Assembly: GCA_012932295.1 (NCBI GenBank)
Contig: JAAONU010000001.1
Coordinates: forward strand, 18,352,120 to 18,416,119
Length of the DNA: 64,000 nucleotides
Reading direction: 5' to 3'
DNA from: Cyclina sinensis
Taxonomy: Eukaryota; Mollusca; Bivalvia; Venerida; Veneridae
Below are positions 44,712-56,887 of the stretch, piece by piece. Numbering within the stretch: the stretch's first letter is position 1; each line of letters starts with the position of its first letter. The notes beneath the pieces are model-generated. The model was not told the origin of the DNA and searched no databases. It worked only from the letters and a program-made list of their open reading frames with translations. The position numbers were made by a program, and so were the translations under genes.

Positions 44712-47700
44712 ATGAGCTACGGCCGCCCACCTCCCGATACCGATAGTATGGTATCGTTAAAAGTCGACAACTTAACCTACAGAACGACCCCAGAAGACTT
44801 ACGTAGAGCGTTTCAAAAATACGGTAATTGATACAGAATTTCTTTTGTCTCACCATGCGTTCAGAAACATGAAGAATAGAAAATGTTTGTCACGATTTAA
44901 AGCATTATTGTGATAATATTTTGCATGGCTAATTCTCCACACACACTAGCTATTCAGAGGCACAAAATAAAGGGGTATAGCCACAGGAATCAGAAATTTT
45001 AACAATGTTATTAAGTTGGAACACATTTAAAGAGGTAAATCATGTAAATGTTTGCTGCCTTCAGATATGTGAAAATATTTTGACCAGTGACCTTGATGCA
45101 AATTATTACTGTCAGGAGTTAAACCTGACTGTTCTGTGACGAACAAAATCAGTACCAATCAAAATTGGGAAAAAAATACTTTAAACACACCTGGTCTTGT
45201 CTGTGAGCGATGATTCAGAAACATTACCTGCATTTAGACTGAGAGTCACCTAGTCCAAATAATTGTACTCTAAAAGGTGTATATTGTGCTATTTTATGAT
45301 AGGTCAATATCCCCTTCAGAGTACAGTTTGTTCGCCAGTTTCGCCGCACTTTTTACATAAATCGGTCAAATTACTTCAAAGTGCAGAAGAAAGAAAACAC
45401 TATTGTACATACAGTATGACACAAGTCTTAACTTGAACTTCGTTAAATATTTACTCAAAGTTAAAGTAACTTATTACGCTGTCGTTCTTGATTTCATATG
45501 GACCGATTTCACCAGTTCCGAAGCACGTTCACCGGTTTCGGCGGACATCATTTTTTTAACACTTTTGTGAAAATACAAGAGGCTTCCATGGGGAAATTTG
45601 CGGTATATCTGTGAACGGTAACAGACAAACAATAGTCCACAAAAATTAACACAGATTATAAAATTTACATCATGTCTTGTATTACAATCGAAAACAGGGT
45701 TATAAAAGGTCACAACCATTTGAAGTGTATTACCACCTGAAAATCAGCCAAATCATGAATAAAAAAACTGTAATGGACATAGCATATACTATTGCATGGA
45801 GAAAGATAAAAGCATGACCCACGTAAATCATGTCAATATGATAAAATATAAATAAAGAAATGGTGTTCCCCATATGGCACCTCTTTAAAAAAAGTTGTAC
45901 TCAAATCCGTCGGAAATGGCTAAATGTAACCCCTACCGTTATGATCTAATTTTTATTTGAATAAATGGACGGTACTGATTAAACTTTAGGGCATGTGTTG
46001 CTGTTAATCTGACAAAAATTCAGGACCATAAAATTTTCCCATCCTCTCCAAGCGTATCTGGTAAGTTGAAATCAAGTTCTCAACTTGACATTTTCAGCCA
46101 TTTTGTTTTATCTGATATGAGAACCCCTTCACATTTTATTGGGACATTTAACTACATCAAAGGACAATTTCATCAAACCTAATACAACATTAATATTGAT
46201 AAACGTGCAAGAACACAGCTGATTACTTTCGCTTACGGATGACCTAATTTTGGTGAAATAATAATCGGAATCCTTCGGAACCGGTGAAACACCGGAACTG
46301 GCGAACAAACTGTACAAACCAGAAAAGACCAAAACTGTGGTGGAAAAGTTTTCTTCTTTGCATATGTAATGCCCAACGAAATCCGTTGGGCACGATTTAT
46401 AGCTATAAAATAGGGTTTTACCGGCATAATTTGTACATGTACAGAAAGCTTGTCATTTTCTGCATCAGATGAGACATCTATGAAGAAAATCCATCCACGC
46501 AATCGTTCACACTGGCAGTTAAACTTTCAAACTGATTTAACACGCTAAAATCTACCTAGCTATACCATATTGGATATCGACAGCTGATGTAAACACGGCG
46601 CTACTATATGATAACCTGTACTGCGCGTAAACGTTTAACGCTGTTTCACGCATTGTAGACAACATTGTTGGATTTTTGTCAATTTATGTAACATTAATAC
46701 AGAATAATTCAAATTGTTTCCGCCATAAGTAGTACTGTCTTTTGGGTCAAAAATATTTAAAAAAATGGAATTCGCCAACTCGCAAATACCTTGCTATATC
46801 TTTAATACAACAGATCAATTCTTAAGTTATAATAATACCCAGGAACAAAAATATAACGTTATCGCCAGTTTCGAAAAAAATCACATTAATGCATACAGAC
46901 TTTGCGAAAATGAAAAAAAAACTGCTTAATATCACTAATTTCGTGACCGGCTTCGCGGATGTCAACGGATATAAAAATGTCAACTTTCGCTTTCTATACC
47001 TTCACCGCCATTCCTCGAATGCGCCCGAGTTTAGTCGGAAGATGCTAATTTCCATACGTAAGTTATTTTTAGAAACAGGTCTCGGATGATATTGAATGTT
47101 GTGGGTAGGGTACATCTTGTCAACTCTGATAAACCGGGCAGGCATATAAATAGAAAGTCGATCATGATGTCTATATCGAGTAGATGGAACTTATTCAAGT
47201 ATTTTCTTTTGCATTTTTGCCTCTTTCTCTCAGAATTTGTAAGAAACGTGCGACCATGTTTCCCAGTTTGTTTTGGTTGATCCGCTATTGTTGTTTATAT
47301 CGCTCATTCAAATTTGATCAGGTGATATTAACGGCTTGATTTACGGAAATGGACGAAGTGTGTTCGGCATTTCCAAAGTGAATTAATGGTTGGCGGGTCA
47401 TTAAATAATTTGACAATTTCATCCTTTTGTATCGCAAACATATCTTGCCATCCGCGAAAAATAATCATACATATTGAGAGTTGATGTTTTTAAACGAACT
47501 GTTCTTATAAGGTTTATTTTTTATTACGATTTTGGGCAGTATTATAACTTTAATGTTTATTTGAATATGCATTTTCCTGTGCTGCACACTATTAATATTA
47601 AACAATAACATAGAAAGCAAGTACAAATATTACAAATACATCGGCTGTTGCGCGGAATATCTTGTCTGAGCTCATGTCGTTTTTAATCAAGTTTTTTTAC

Positions 47701-50282
47701 CGTCGTTTTTTTTAAAACAAGAAACGATCTCTAGGTTGGATTTTTCCAGTACATATACAAGCAGCTGCACAGTGTATGCAACAGTTACATAATAAACAAG
47801 TACAAATATTAAAAGTTTTGTCACAGTTGGCCGTTTCTCGAGGTTACTTGTCTGAGCTTATGCTTTTTGTCAAACGTAACAATACACGCTTCTAATACAT
47901 TTTCCGCGTACACCCTCCCTTACTGTCCAAATTTGTTTTGAAAGAAGATATTATTTTCATTGGTTTAACATGTTAGGAAGCTCCGCCCCGCATGGCGATG
48001 TAAACCTGAGAGACGGGGATGAAACGGTAATGGGTTTAACAGAGATTTTTCACAAAATATAATGTTTTACTATTTCTTTTGATGGCAAATATGTTTTAAA
48101 ACAATAAGTCAACAATGTAAGTTATAGATTTCCTGGAAACAACTGATAAAACCCGATTTCTGAAAATCTTCACTCTTGCCGATTTCCACCACAGTTTTGA
48201 CCTTTTCTGGTTGAGACGCTAAAGGCGGACAACGCAAAATATCAGATTAATAAATGGGTCCGCTTTTGAAGGCGAGTTATTGAGACTAAGAGTCACCTGT
48301 TTGAACTTTGAATAGTACGTCGATTTTTCTTGTGTTTTTGTCAGGTTTTTTTATCTTTTTAACATAATACTTCGAGTTGTGCGACATTATGGAAGTTTCT
48401 CTTTCACTTTGTATAGTCAGGCTCAACAGACCCTCGTGAAATCAAGCGTCTACACCTGCTTGTGCACATGTGCCTGTCCATGTTTGTCTATACTACAGAT
48501 AACACGTTTCTTTTATGTACCCAATATCTTGTTTTTTAGGTGTTTTTTGTTGTTGTTTTTTTCGTTTGGGTATTCTTGTCTTAGTTTTGGGGGGAAAAGA
48601 TTCTATTTTCAACTGGGAATAGGATCGAATATCAGCTATAAAATCAGCCAAAAACAACCCCTGGAATTAATGTCTGATACTGTGGCAATGCCAAAAAAAA
48701 TTAAACTGTTGATGTAATGATAATTGAGTTAAACTGAATAATCCTAAGCAGCCGTGGCATGTCGCTGGTCGCTGACAATCGATTTTCATTTGCCAGGTGG
48801 CAAGGGAAGTTACTCTTTGTGAGAACTTGTTTTAACGGAGGAACATTTGACTTTATAAGAACATTAAATAACTTAATTAATAAGTGATTCAGTTCTGTTA
48901 AATTTGTTTTATTATGCATCTAAACAGTGTTTTGATAATACCGACCCATTAGGGTTCATTATACAAGACTTCTGAAAGTGTTTCCAGTTTATCTATGTTT
49001 AAAACATTTCGTTTATTTTCTGATAGTAAATTGATATGCCCTCTCTGATTTAATTTGATAATAGCTTTTCAATTCAATCCGATTCTTCTATTTATTTTAA
49101 ATTTTGAAACAGTGAGCTCTGTTCATGTTTGTTTCCAAAAGGATATGCTGATGCAGATGCCATTGTGAAAGCTAACCAACATATATAAACATGATAAATG
49201 ATAATATATTTCTGCCAGGAATCTGCAATGCCATTCAGGCTTTTTTCTGTGCACACAGGTTCGACTGTTGGACCCATTCCTGATGCCAATTTTTGTTGTT
49301 TTTCCTGATGTTATAAAAAATCTAAATAAAAAGTTAAAAATTTGATGCAGAAAGCGTATTTCAAAAATCGTGAAATCCCAATACCTGCTGCTAGGATATA
49401 GGACTACATATTGTTGGACAGGTTTGGTTAACAGTTACTTTTTATCTTGCTATTTTCAATACAGGAGAGGTTGGGGATGTTTACATTCCAAGAGACAGAT
49501 TTACAAGGGAAAGTAGAGGCTTTGCATTTGTGAGATATTTCGATAAACGTGATGCTGAAGATGCATTAGATGCAATGGATGGGACAATCATGGATGGCAG
49601 AGAACTAAGAGTACAAATGGCAAGATATGGAAGGCCCACAGAGCCTTACAGAAGAGGACCACCAAGAAGATATGGTGGAGGTGGTGGTGGTGGCAGATAC
49701 AGGGGAAGGTAGGATTTAGTTTTGTCTGATACAATTGGCATTCATTCAGTATTCTCTAACAGGTGTTTTTTTAACACTTCTTATAACAGCAACAGCTTTT
49801 GAATTGAAAATGAGGAGCTCTCTGTTCACAGAAATATAATTATTATGGAAAAAACCACCTGAATTCTTCTAAACAGCCTCAAAGATGAAAAATATTGCAA
49901 GCTTCTTTTTTTTTCAGGTACTACTTGGAGTGGAAGAAAGAACTTGTAAAATAATTGTTGCATAGCACCCACTCAGTTTTTATAATTGTATCCACTTAAG
50001 GGAGAGAAAGGCAGCACATTGAAGAATATTCCATGTGATTTTTTGTTTGTAATTTGCTGTATTTGTTTCAGGTCATATTCAAGATCACGTTCACGATCGA
50101 GATCCAGGGGGCGCAGAAGTCGTAGACGCTCATACAGTAGAAGCAGGTCATATGACAGTAGATCAAGAAGTCGCAGCAGAAGTCGCTCTAGGAGTAGGTC
50201 CAGGTCACGAAGGTCATCCAGGTCACCAAGGTCAAAATCAAGGTCACCAGAAAAAGAAACACAAGAGAATAATGCTGACTGA
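44712..50282 (+). CDS. SRSF2: Serine/arginine-rich splicing factor 2 (SC35), complete, 3 coding exons
   Basis: A nuclear SR protein that binds exonic splicing enhancers and recruits the spliceosome. Coding exons are 44712-44823, 49465-49708 and 50072-50282; phases 1 and 2 match, giving 567 nt or 188 residues. The start MSYGRPPPD is the family's own N-terminus. The RRM has RNP2 LKVDNL (16-21) and RNP1 RGFAFVRY (55-62), and RPRD-type loop residues [13 protein letters not shown]. The RRM ends [14 protein letters not shown] with Pro95 at the same position as in human. A short RG/GGG hinge (about 97-119, with a seven-Gly run) leads to an RS domain of about 55 residues (SRSRSRSRS blocks) and an acidic end KETQENNAD. 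Shorter than the human 221 residues because the RS domain is shorter. Intron 1 is 4.6 kb and carries a TIR element. A candidate alternative exon with an early stop lies in intron 2. Confidence 0.97.
45322..46314. mobile_element. TIR element in SRSF2 intron 1
   Basis: GTACAGTTTGTTCGCCAGTT (45321-45340) and its reverse complement (46296-46315) bound the element. The match extends a few bases further with one mismatch. TA at each edge fits a TA duplication, though GTAC is also possible. The interior repeats terminal-like words (ACCAGTTCCGAAGCACG, CACCGGTTTCGGCGG, TTCGGAACCGGTG), and there is no transposase frame. Confidence 0.7.
46315..49464 (+). other. Remainder of SRSF2 intron 1
   Basis: No further exon seen. 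Two diverged copies of about 110 bp (AAGCAAGTACAAATATTA... and ...TTGTCTGAGCTCATG) occur at 47600-47700 and 47790-47880. A 30-bp sequence at 46317-46347 recurs inverted at 48181-48214. Several CpG-containing stretches (46590-46660, 47980-48030) are less AT-rich than their surroundings. Confidence 0.45.
49918..49954 (+). other. Candidate premature-stop alternative exon of SRSF2 (tentative)
   Basis: A strong acceptor (CTTCTTTTTTTTTCAG, ending 49917) lies in SRSF2 intron 2. Entered in phase 2 from exon 2, it reads [12 protein letters not shown] then TAA at 49952-49954. A weak donor (CTT then GTAAAA) is at 49946. Many SR-protein genes carry such stop-containing exons for autoregulation by nonsense-mediated decay; whether this one is used is unknown. 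Confidence 0.3.
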
Positions 50283-50722
50283 GCTGTTCAATTGTACAAG
50301 GATCATCTAGAATATAAAGTTTTATGCCTGTGCTTGCTTTCGGATCCTCAGCAATGATAAAAGGTTATTGTCATTCTGATTTGAAAAGACAGATACTTCA
50401 TGTTCAATGTATTCCAGAATTAAATTGACTTGCTGATCAGTGTGAAATGACTACACAGTGGTGCATCAATGGTTAAAAACCCTTCCTCTGTAAAAATTGA
50501 TGAAAATACAAATTCTTTTTTAGTAGTTTGACATTTTTACGTACTTTGGTATCTCAGAAATCTGATGTTAGTATAAAAAAAAAAAAACTGTTGCAAGGCA
50601 TGTACAGGATAGGTAACATTTTACTGAGCTGTGGTAAACAAATATTTTGCAGTTACGCCTGACATTGTGTTTTAAATTGACATTTCATTTTTTAATGAGT
50701 TCATAATTGTTGCCTTTTGTAG

Positions 50723-50728
50723 AATAAA
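50723..50728 (+). terminator. Polyadenylation signal of SRSF2
   Basis: AATAAA, 441 bp after the stop codon, in AT-rich sequence with TGTTGATATGTC just downstream. The resulting 3' UTR would be about 450-470 nt. No earlier AATAAA was noticed after the stop. Confidence 0.6.
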
Positions 50729-50814
50729 TGTTGATATGTCTAGTTGAAATATTAACCTAATATCTTCTTTCTAATCTGCTAGGAGCAGTAGTAGAAAGCT
50801 GGACTGCAGGGTGG

Positions 50815-51330
50815 CGGGTTTCTGTAGCAGCCCATGCAGTACGAAGCAGTAACGCAGTACAATAAAGGCAGTCCGGTGCTGTCCAGTTAAGCGGAACTTG
50901 CTGCAGTTTGGTGTTTCCTGATATGCTGTCCTGTTTAGTGGAACATGCTGCAGTTTAGAAGTTATCCTGTAACGCAGTCCAGTAAAATGCAGTTTGGTGT
51001 TTCCTGTAACAAAGTCTAATGCTGTCCAGTTAAGCTGAAAATGCTGTAGTTTGGTGTTTCCTGTTACAAAGTCTGCTGCCGCTAAATGGACCGTTCTGCA
51101 GTATAAAGTTCCTGTAAATGCTATCCAGTAAAATGCAGTTTGGTATTTCTCATTAACCGACCTGATGCAGTCCATTTAATAGAAATGCTACATTTAGGCA
51201 TTTCCTGTAAAGACAGTCCGATACTGTCAGATTGTAGAAACATATTGCAGTTGGCGTTTCCTGAAACACAGGCTAATATGGCACAGTTGAATAAAACGGT
51301 ATGCAGTATTGTGATCACTGTAGTCCAGCA
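50815..51330. repeat. Diverged tandem repeat of about 60-65 bp just 3' of SRSF2
   Basis: The phrases ATGCTGTCCAGTTAAG, AAATGCTGCAGTTTGG and TGTTTCCTGTAACAAAGTC recur about eight times with substitutions and small indels. The array begins within 100 bp of the predicted SRSF2 poly(A) site. It has minus-strand open frames (50771-51351) that I regard as by-products. Confidence 0.7.
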
Positions 51331-53278
51331 CAGGAGTAATGCAGCTTGCATGGTGATAGCAATATATTACTTATCATCTGTATTGAAGTATTAAGGGTGG
51401 CATAAAAACACCAGAAATTTGCACTCATAAAAGTAACAGGTTAGGTCAGTGTGGTATACATGGACAGGTGATAAAAGAAATGAAATACTTCGTTCTGGAA
51501 GAAACCATGAAAAAGTAGATCATCTTCCTACTAAAAATGGGCACAAAATAGAACCTTTTTTGGTTGCTGTTAGTTGTATCAATCTGGACTATTAACTGCT
51601 GTCCTGTTTAGTTTAATTTCGCAGATAAATTCCAAGTAAAATATGTTTTTAAAGGATGTTGAGAAACAAAGATTAAAATGTAGAAGTGGGTCCAGTATCA
51701 GCTAACAGGTGTATTTGTGTATAAAATGATAACGTTAAATTACCAGTAGTGTGATATTTCTTTAATTGAAATGAAATTAATAAAGTACCAGCATAAGCTT
51801 GAGGTATCTGCACATAATTATGATGGTAATGGTAGTAGCTTTGTAGTAGTCTTGAGTTTAAAAAGAAAAGCAATAGAAGTTGCAAAGAAATTCATATGAC
51901 ACCAGCTATTTACACATGCGTATCATAAATATGCTCTAGGGAAGTCAACAACCGATGACAAGTCTGTATTACATGTACCTGTGGCATGTTAACTTATACC
52001 ACATGACTTGGTTTAGGTTCATGTCCAAAAAAAAAAAGAGAAAAATTAACAGAAATGAAAGTTATGAAAATCAAATTCATAGTAGTACAAAAAAATGCAT
52101 TAAATTTTCTACTTGGCACATATTGTAAAATACGCTGGTCTTCAATGATGACATGAGATCTATAAAGGGTACCATTTACACCTGTAAGTGTTTTTCATTT
52201 AAAGGAACACCTGGAAACTAAACTAATGTCATTGAATAAACTTAGCATTAAGTACCAGTCAGTGACCAGAAAAAAACTTAGGAAAATATGTCCCTAGTTC
52301 GACTCTATACATGTGGATAACAAACTGCATGTCAGAAATTCTGATGTAAAGTAACCACACTGAAAAACTGTTGTGCCACCTGAAAAGATTAAGTCTTCTA
52401 TTAAAAGCACAAGACAAAGCTGAAATTGTGGTATCAGATCTAGTATTGTTCAGCAGGCCTCCCTGAAGGCTGTTCAAATCGTGACCGTTTAGATAATTAC
52501 TGGCACTGCCTAGTCAGGTTTTATTTAGAAATTTACAGAAGACTGTTTGTTAGATTCTCTGAAACAACTGGGTGCAGAGATCTGTGGTTTGGTATGTAGC
52601 TTTTTCAGGTGAATATATTCCAGGTTTGTAAACGGTATGTTGCTGTGGTCAATTTTGGCTTTTCTCAAGAGGCTATGTTTTACACAGACATAATGACTGC
52701 ATAACAAAACAAGAGCTTGCAGTTATTGAAAAAAGAATGTATTCTGTTCACTACACAAGGAAAACTTACTTTTTTCCAAGTGTTTGAGACAAAGACTTCA
52801 GTTGCAAAACAAACGCAAAATTTCTACTTTATTCAGTTTCTTAGATCAAGTTTGGTACGGCTCAAAATGAAAAACATTCCCTACACTTTAGCATCCCTCT
52901 TCACAGAATTCTAATCTCAAATGTATTAAGATGTCCAATAGGTTAAAAAAAACATTTACATAGTTCATTTCTGTAAGTGAAAAAAAAAAAGACAATAATT
53001 CTCTTAAGAAACCATCTCGACAAATTCATCCAAGATAATTTACTAATACTGCCAGTTTCTGACAATAAGGTTTTCTTTTTCTGTCATTTAAAACTTATAA
53101 TAAATGTGGGGATGACTGGTTTAATGGGAACCAAGAAGGCAATTGTAGGAAAATCTGGTGGGGGTGAAATTTGGTCCTTTGCTTTGTGTTTCTAATGGTT
53201 TGAAAGGATGCTCATATCCAATCATAAGCTTAAGAGAGAAGCAACTTGCCACAGGTTTAAAAAAAATTCAAATTACAA
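51331..53278. other. AT-rich intergenic region between SRSF2 and SAFB
   Basis: No exon, RNA gene or clear repeat recognised. Open frames on both strands are short and lack composition bias. Confidence 0.5.
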
Positions 53279-54140
53279 GAGCACCGCTGGGCGGAGCATT
53301 ATATGCCCGAAGGGAGATTTTTCAAGTATGATCCATTTGTGATGAAAGGGAGAAACCTTAGGCTTTAAAATTAAATGATTTGCTTTACTAGTAAATATTG
53401 AATTCTTTGACCTACTGACCCCACTCAATACTTGCAACCATTATATGAATTTGGAGTCTATGAAAAATGGTTGTCGAGTAGAGTATAAATGATTCTAAAT
53501 ATTTAGGTCACTGTGTCCCTGACCTTTGACATATTGATCCCAAAATGTTTAAGGGTCATCCACTTGATGTGTGCAATCTTGATATAAATTCTTTAGTCTC
53601 TGTAACAAATGATTGTCAAAATACTTGGTAAAAATGGTTTTCAATGTTGAGGTCTATGTGACCTTGACCTTTGAGCTACTAACCCCAAAATCAATAGGGG
53701 TCATTCACTCAATGTGTGCAACCATTACATGAATTTTGAAGTCTCTAAGACAAATGGTTGTCAAGTAGCAGTGTAAATGATTCTAAACATTTAGGTCACT
53801 ATGACCTTGACCTTTGACACACTGACCCCAAAATGTTTAGGGGTCATCCACTCAACATGCGTGTGCAATCATGATATAAAGTTTGAAGTCTCTATAACAA
53901 ATGATAGTCAAGTTACATGGAGGAAATGGTTTTCAATGTTAAGGTCTATGTGACCTTGACCTTTGAGCTACTGACTCCAAAATCAACAGGGGTCATACAC
54001 TCAATGTGGGCAACAATCACATGAAGGTAAAAGACTGTAGGCCAAAGAGTACTCCAGTTATCTTCCAGAAACCAAATTGCTAACAGACGGATGGACGAAT
54101 GCCTGGACCATAACATATGTCCCCTTCAGACATGTAATAA
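53279..54140. repeat. Dispersed repeat with 305-bp internal tandem units
   Basis: It starts with AGCACCGCTGGGCGGAGCATTATATGCCCGAAGGGAG and ends near ATATGTCCCCTTCAGACATGT. Inside, a unit with GTCTATGTGACCTTGACCTTTGAGCTACTGACCCCAAAATC recurs at 53650 and 53945, and a related half-unit at 53510 and 53800. The last part has the usual ACAGACGGATGGACGAATG run. Rich in TGACCTTGACCTTTG, so rich in AGGTCA half-sites on the minus strand. Confidence 0.7.
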
Positions 54141-54614
54141 ATGCTGTCCAATAATGCCAATCAAGGAAAATAACAGTGAAAAATTCAAGACAATTATTTA
54201 GAACAAGTTTCTTCCTTAACATAATAATTATTGTCAAGTAGATGCAAAAGAAACCTGCTGTAATACGTCCCTGTGACAAATACTGCAGAAGCAAACTGTC
54301 TGTAAATAGTATCTGGCCCGAAGCAGTATTTTCTGCAGGGATATTGGAATGCCTTGTAATGACTTAAGCATACCTAGACACTGGTAAGTATCATTCTACA
54401 TGTTCTGTGCATTAAAGAATGTGCTTCTTAAAACCCTGTTAATTACTATTTTGTTATAAAGATGGTAAATTTCTGGTAGGAAATATTTCCTTTGGTAAGA
54501 CTAATGACATGATGAACAGGTATAAAAGTCCTGTCCAGAATTGTAAAACTATGATTAGAGTGTACAGGTACATTGTATTCTCGATTATTTAACAGAACAG
54601 ACAGAAACTAGAAC

Positions 54615-55347
54615 TGTGTCCATAGGACACGGATGCCCCCACTATGCATAAGTGCTCATAAACAAGAGCATGTATATCCTGTATGTAAGATTTTTTCTGT
54701 ACATATACCTAAAATGATCTACAGGTAACCTTATGTACATGTTAAATTAAATTACAAATGTAAAATTTATATGTTCAATTATTTATATGGTATATAATGA
54801 AAAAATCAACAAAGGGCCATAATTCTGTTAAATATGGTCACAGCAAAAATTCCTTCCTTTACTACCATCTACACATTAAAGCTGTTCATCCCTGGAAGTT
54901 TAAGCAAAATCTGCCATCCGGTTTAAGAGGAATTGCGTTCACAAAATTTCAATATGGTATATAGTGAAAAAATCAACAAAGGGCCATAATTCTGTTAAAT
55001 TTGGTCGCAGCAAAAATTCCTTCCTTTACTTCCATCTACACATTAAGGTTGTTCATCCCTGGAAGTTTAAGCAAAATCTGCCATCCTGTTTAAGAGGAGT
55101 TGCGTTCACAAGATTTCTAGTGAAAAAATCAACAAAGGTCCTTAATTCTGTTAAATTTGGTCACAGCAAAAATTCCTTCCTTTACTACCATCTACACATT
55201 AAGGTTGTTCATCCCTGGAAGTTTAAGCAAAATCTGCCATCCTGTTTAAGAGGAGTTGCGTTCACAAGATTTCGGGACGTACGGACAGACAGACGGACGG
55301 ACGGACAAGTGCAACACTATATGCACCCCACTTTATGGGGGCATAAA
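54615..55347. repeat. Dispersed element with three 165-bp units
   Basis: Left edge GTGTCCATAGGACACGGATGCCCCCAC, right edge ACTATATGCACCCCACTTTATGGGGGCATAAAA; CCCC/GGGG words at the ends are inverted. Three units (from about 54785, 54951 and 55119) share AAAATCAACAAAGG, CAGCAAAAATTCCTTCCTTT and GTTCATCCCTGGAAGTTTAAG. A GACAGACAGACGGACGGACG run precedes the right edge. A 137-codon plus-strand open frame here is made of repeat units and is not a gene. Confidence 0.75.
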
Positions 55348-56580
55348 AACATTTTGCCTCAATCTGGTGAACACTAAAGCAAAGTTATTTCAAATCCTGA
55401 AATGTACTAGTAACTGAGTGGTCACATAAGGCTGGCATTTAGCAGTACAGATGAAAGAATGGAGTTAGTGATACATTGCACTTCTCTGGTGAACGTTTAT
55501 GACAAGATTTTCTTTAATCCTGTAGAGCCATTGACAGCAATGACATGAACAGTTGGCAATATTCTTTTATCATTCGACATGGCAGATAAAAAATGAACGG
55601 ACAGTGAGTTGTGGCACATTCTCCCAATCTTAACGAGCCAATTTGTCCTGTAATGTACCAATGAATTTTAGAGCAGACTGGACATAAAGGTATCTGATGT
55701 ACAAACAAATGGTTTGCAACACATTTCTTCTATCTGCTAAACACTTGTTCCAAGATATGTAAAGATCCCGAGAGTGGACATAAAGGCCAGTAGCTTTATA
55801 TATTGAACTGGATGATGCTTGACCTTTGAAACATAGTTCTTGTCCACCACGTTGCTTAAATGTCAGTCATTTGTGGCTAGGTATATCAAATTCTATTAAA
55901 ATTGCAATGGACATGAATAGTACATGGATGGATAGATGGACATAAAAAAAATATAATTGCATTTATTTAAACACATTTTACCTGTCTATTCAGACCAAAA
56001 TTTGCTGTCTTTGACTGACCAAGCATTTCAAAGATACCCATTAAGGATTTATTTTGTCATGATGTCTGCTCTAAAGTTACTGTCTCATCAGTACCATTCA
56101 ATGAAAAGCTTCATTGAAATATTGCTACCTTTATATGTACGTAAACAATTTTGATTCTTGAAATTAAAATCCAAGGAATACATACATGCAACTAGAACAC
56201 AACACTGATCGAGTTGTTACAGGTAGAAAACTGACTTGAAGAAGCTGCATTATTTCTGTAGTAGTATGTTACTGAACAATACACTGTTCAAATTTTGTTT
56301 ATTCCCACTGGCAACTTTGTCTAAGTACATGTAGTTTTAACCTATAACCATGAATAAACGGCTATTGCCTGGTATACTTTGAGTCACTGCTGTATAACAG
56401 ACATGGATGCACCTAGACTTTCTGGATGTTGAATACGACTGCAAAAATGAGATTTTTTAGTTACAACTGCTCAGTTCTCTTTTTAAATATGAGCCTGTCC
56501 AGGTATTGTAAAGCTATGTACCAGACAAAATTATAGAGATAATTTAAGACGAAAGCAACAAAGTCTGATTTTGAATTTTT
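55348..56580. other. Intergenic region 3' of SAFB
   Basis: AT-rich, no supportable gene. The 3' end of the SAFB transcript should fall at the right edge of this stretch. Confidence 0.5.
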
Positions 56581-56586
56581 TTTATT
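56581..56586 (-). terminator. Candidate polyadenylation signal of SAFB
   Basis: Minus-strand AATAAA (GTTTAATAAAAAAAATTC), 302 bp after the stop codon at 56888. It is the first canonical signal I found downstream. Confidence 0.5.
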
Positions 56587-56887
56587 AAACAAAAAATTGC
56601 CATCAAATGTACATAATGAATTCTGTAAAATGCATTTACAAAAATGGGTTTGAAATAAAGAATAAAATATCTTGATAATGAACTATTGTGGCCACCTAAA
56701 ATTACTGAACCATAAATTAAAATGTTTAGCCTTCACTTGGCACAAATTCTATCTTTCACAGATTACCACTAGCTGCAATTTTCTTTCATGATTTTAGAAA
56801 GTAAAAACAAAGAAATATATCTGCTGAGATCCCACTCTTTAAAATTAATATTTTTTCTTTCACTCATCAGTAGAGGTAAAAACAGTT

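Noticed and set aside
50771..51351. Minus-strand open frames of 134 and 76 codons
   Set aside because: Lie on the 60-65 bp tandem repeat 3' of SRSF2; repeated peptide words follow the DNA repeat.
54964..55377. 137-codon plus-strand open frame
   Set aside because: Made of 165-bp units of a dispersed element, with the same peptide repeated twice; no gene context.
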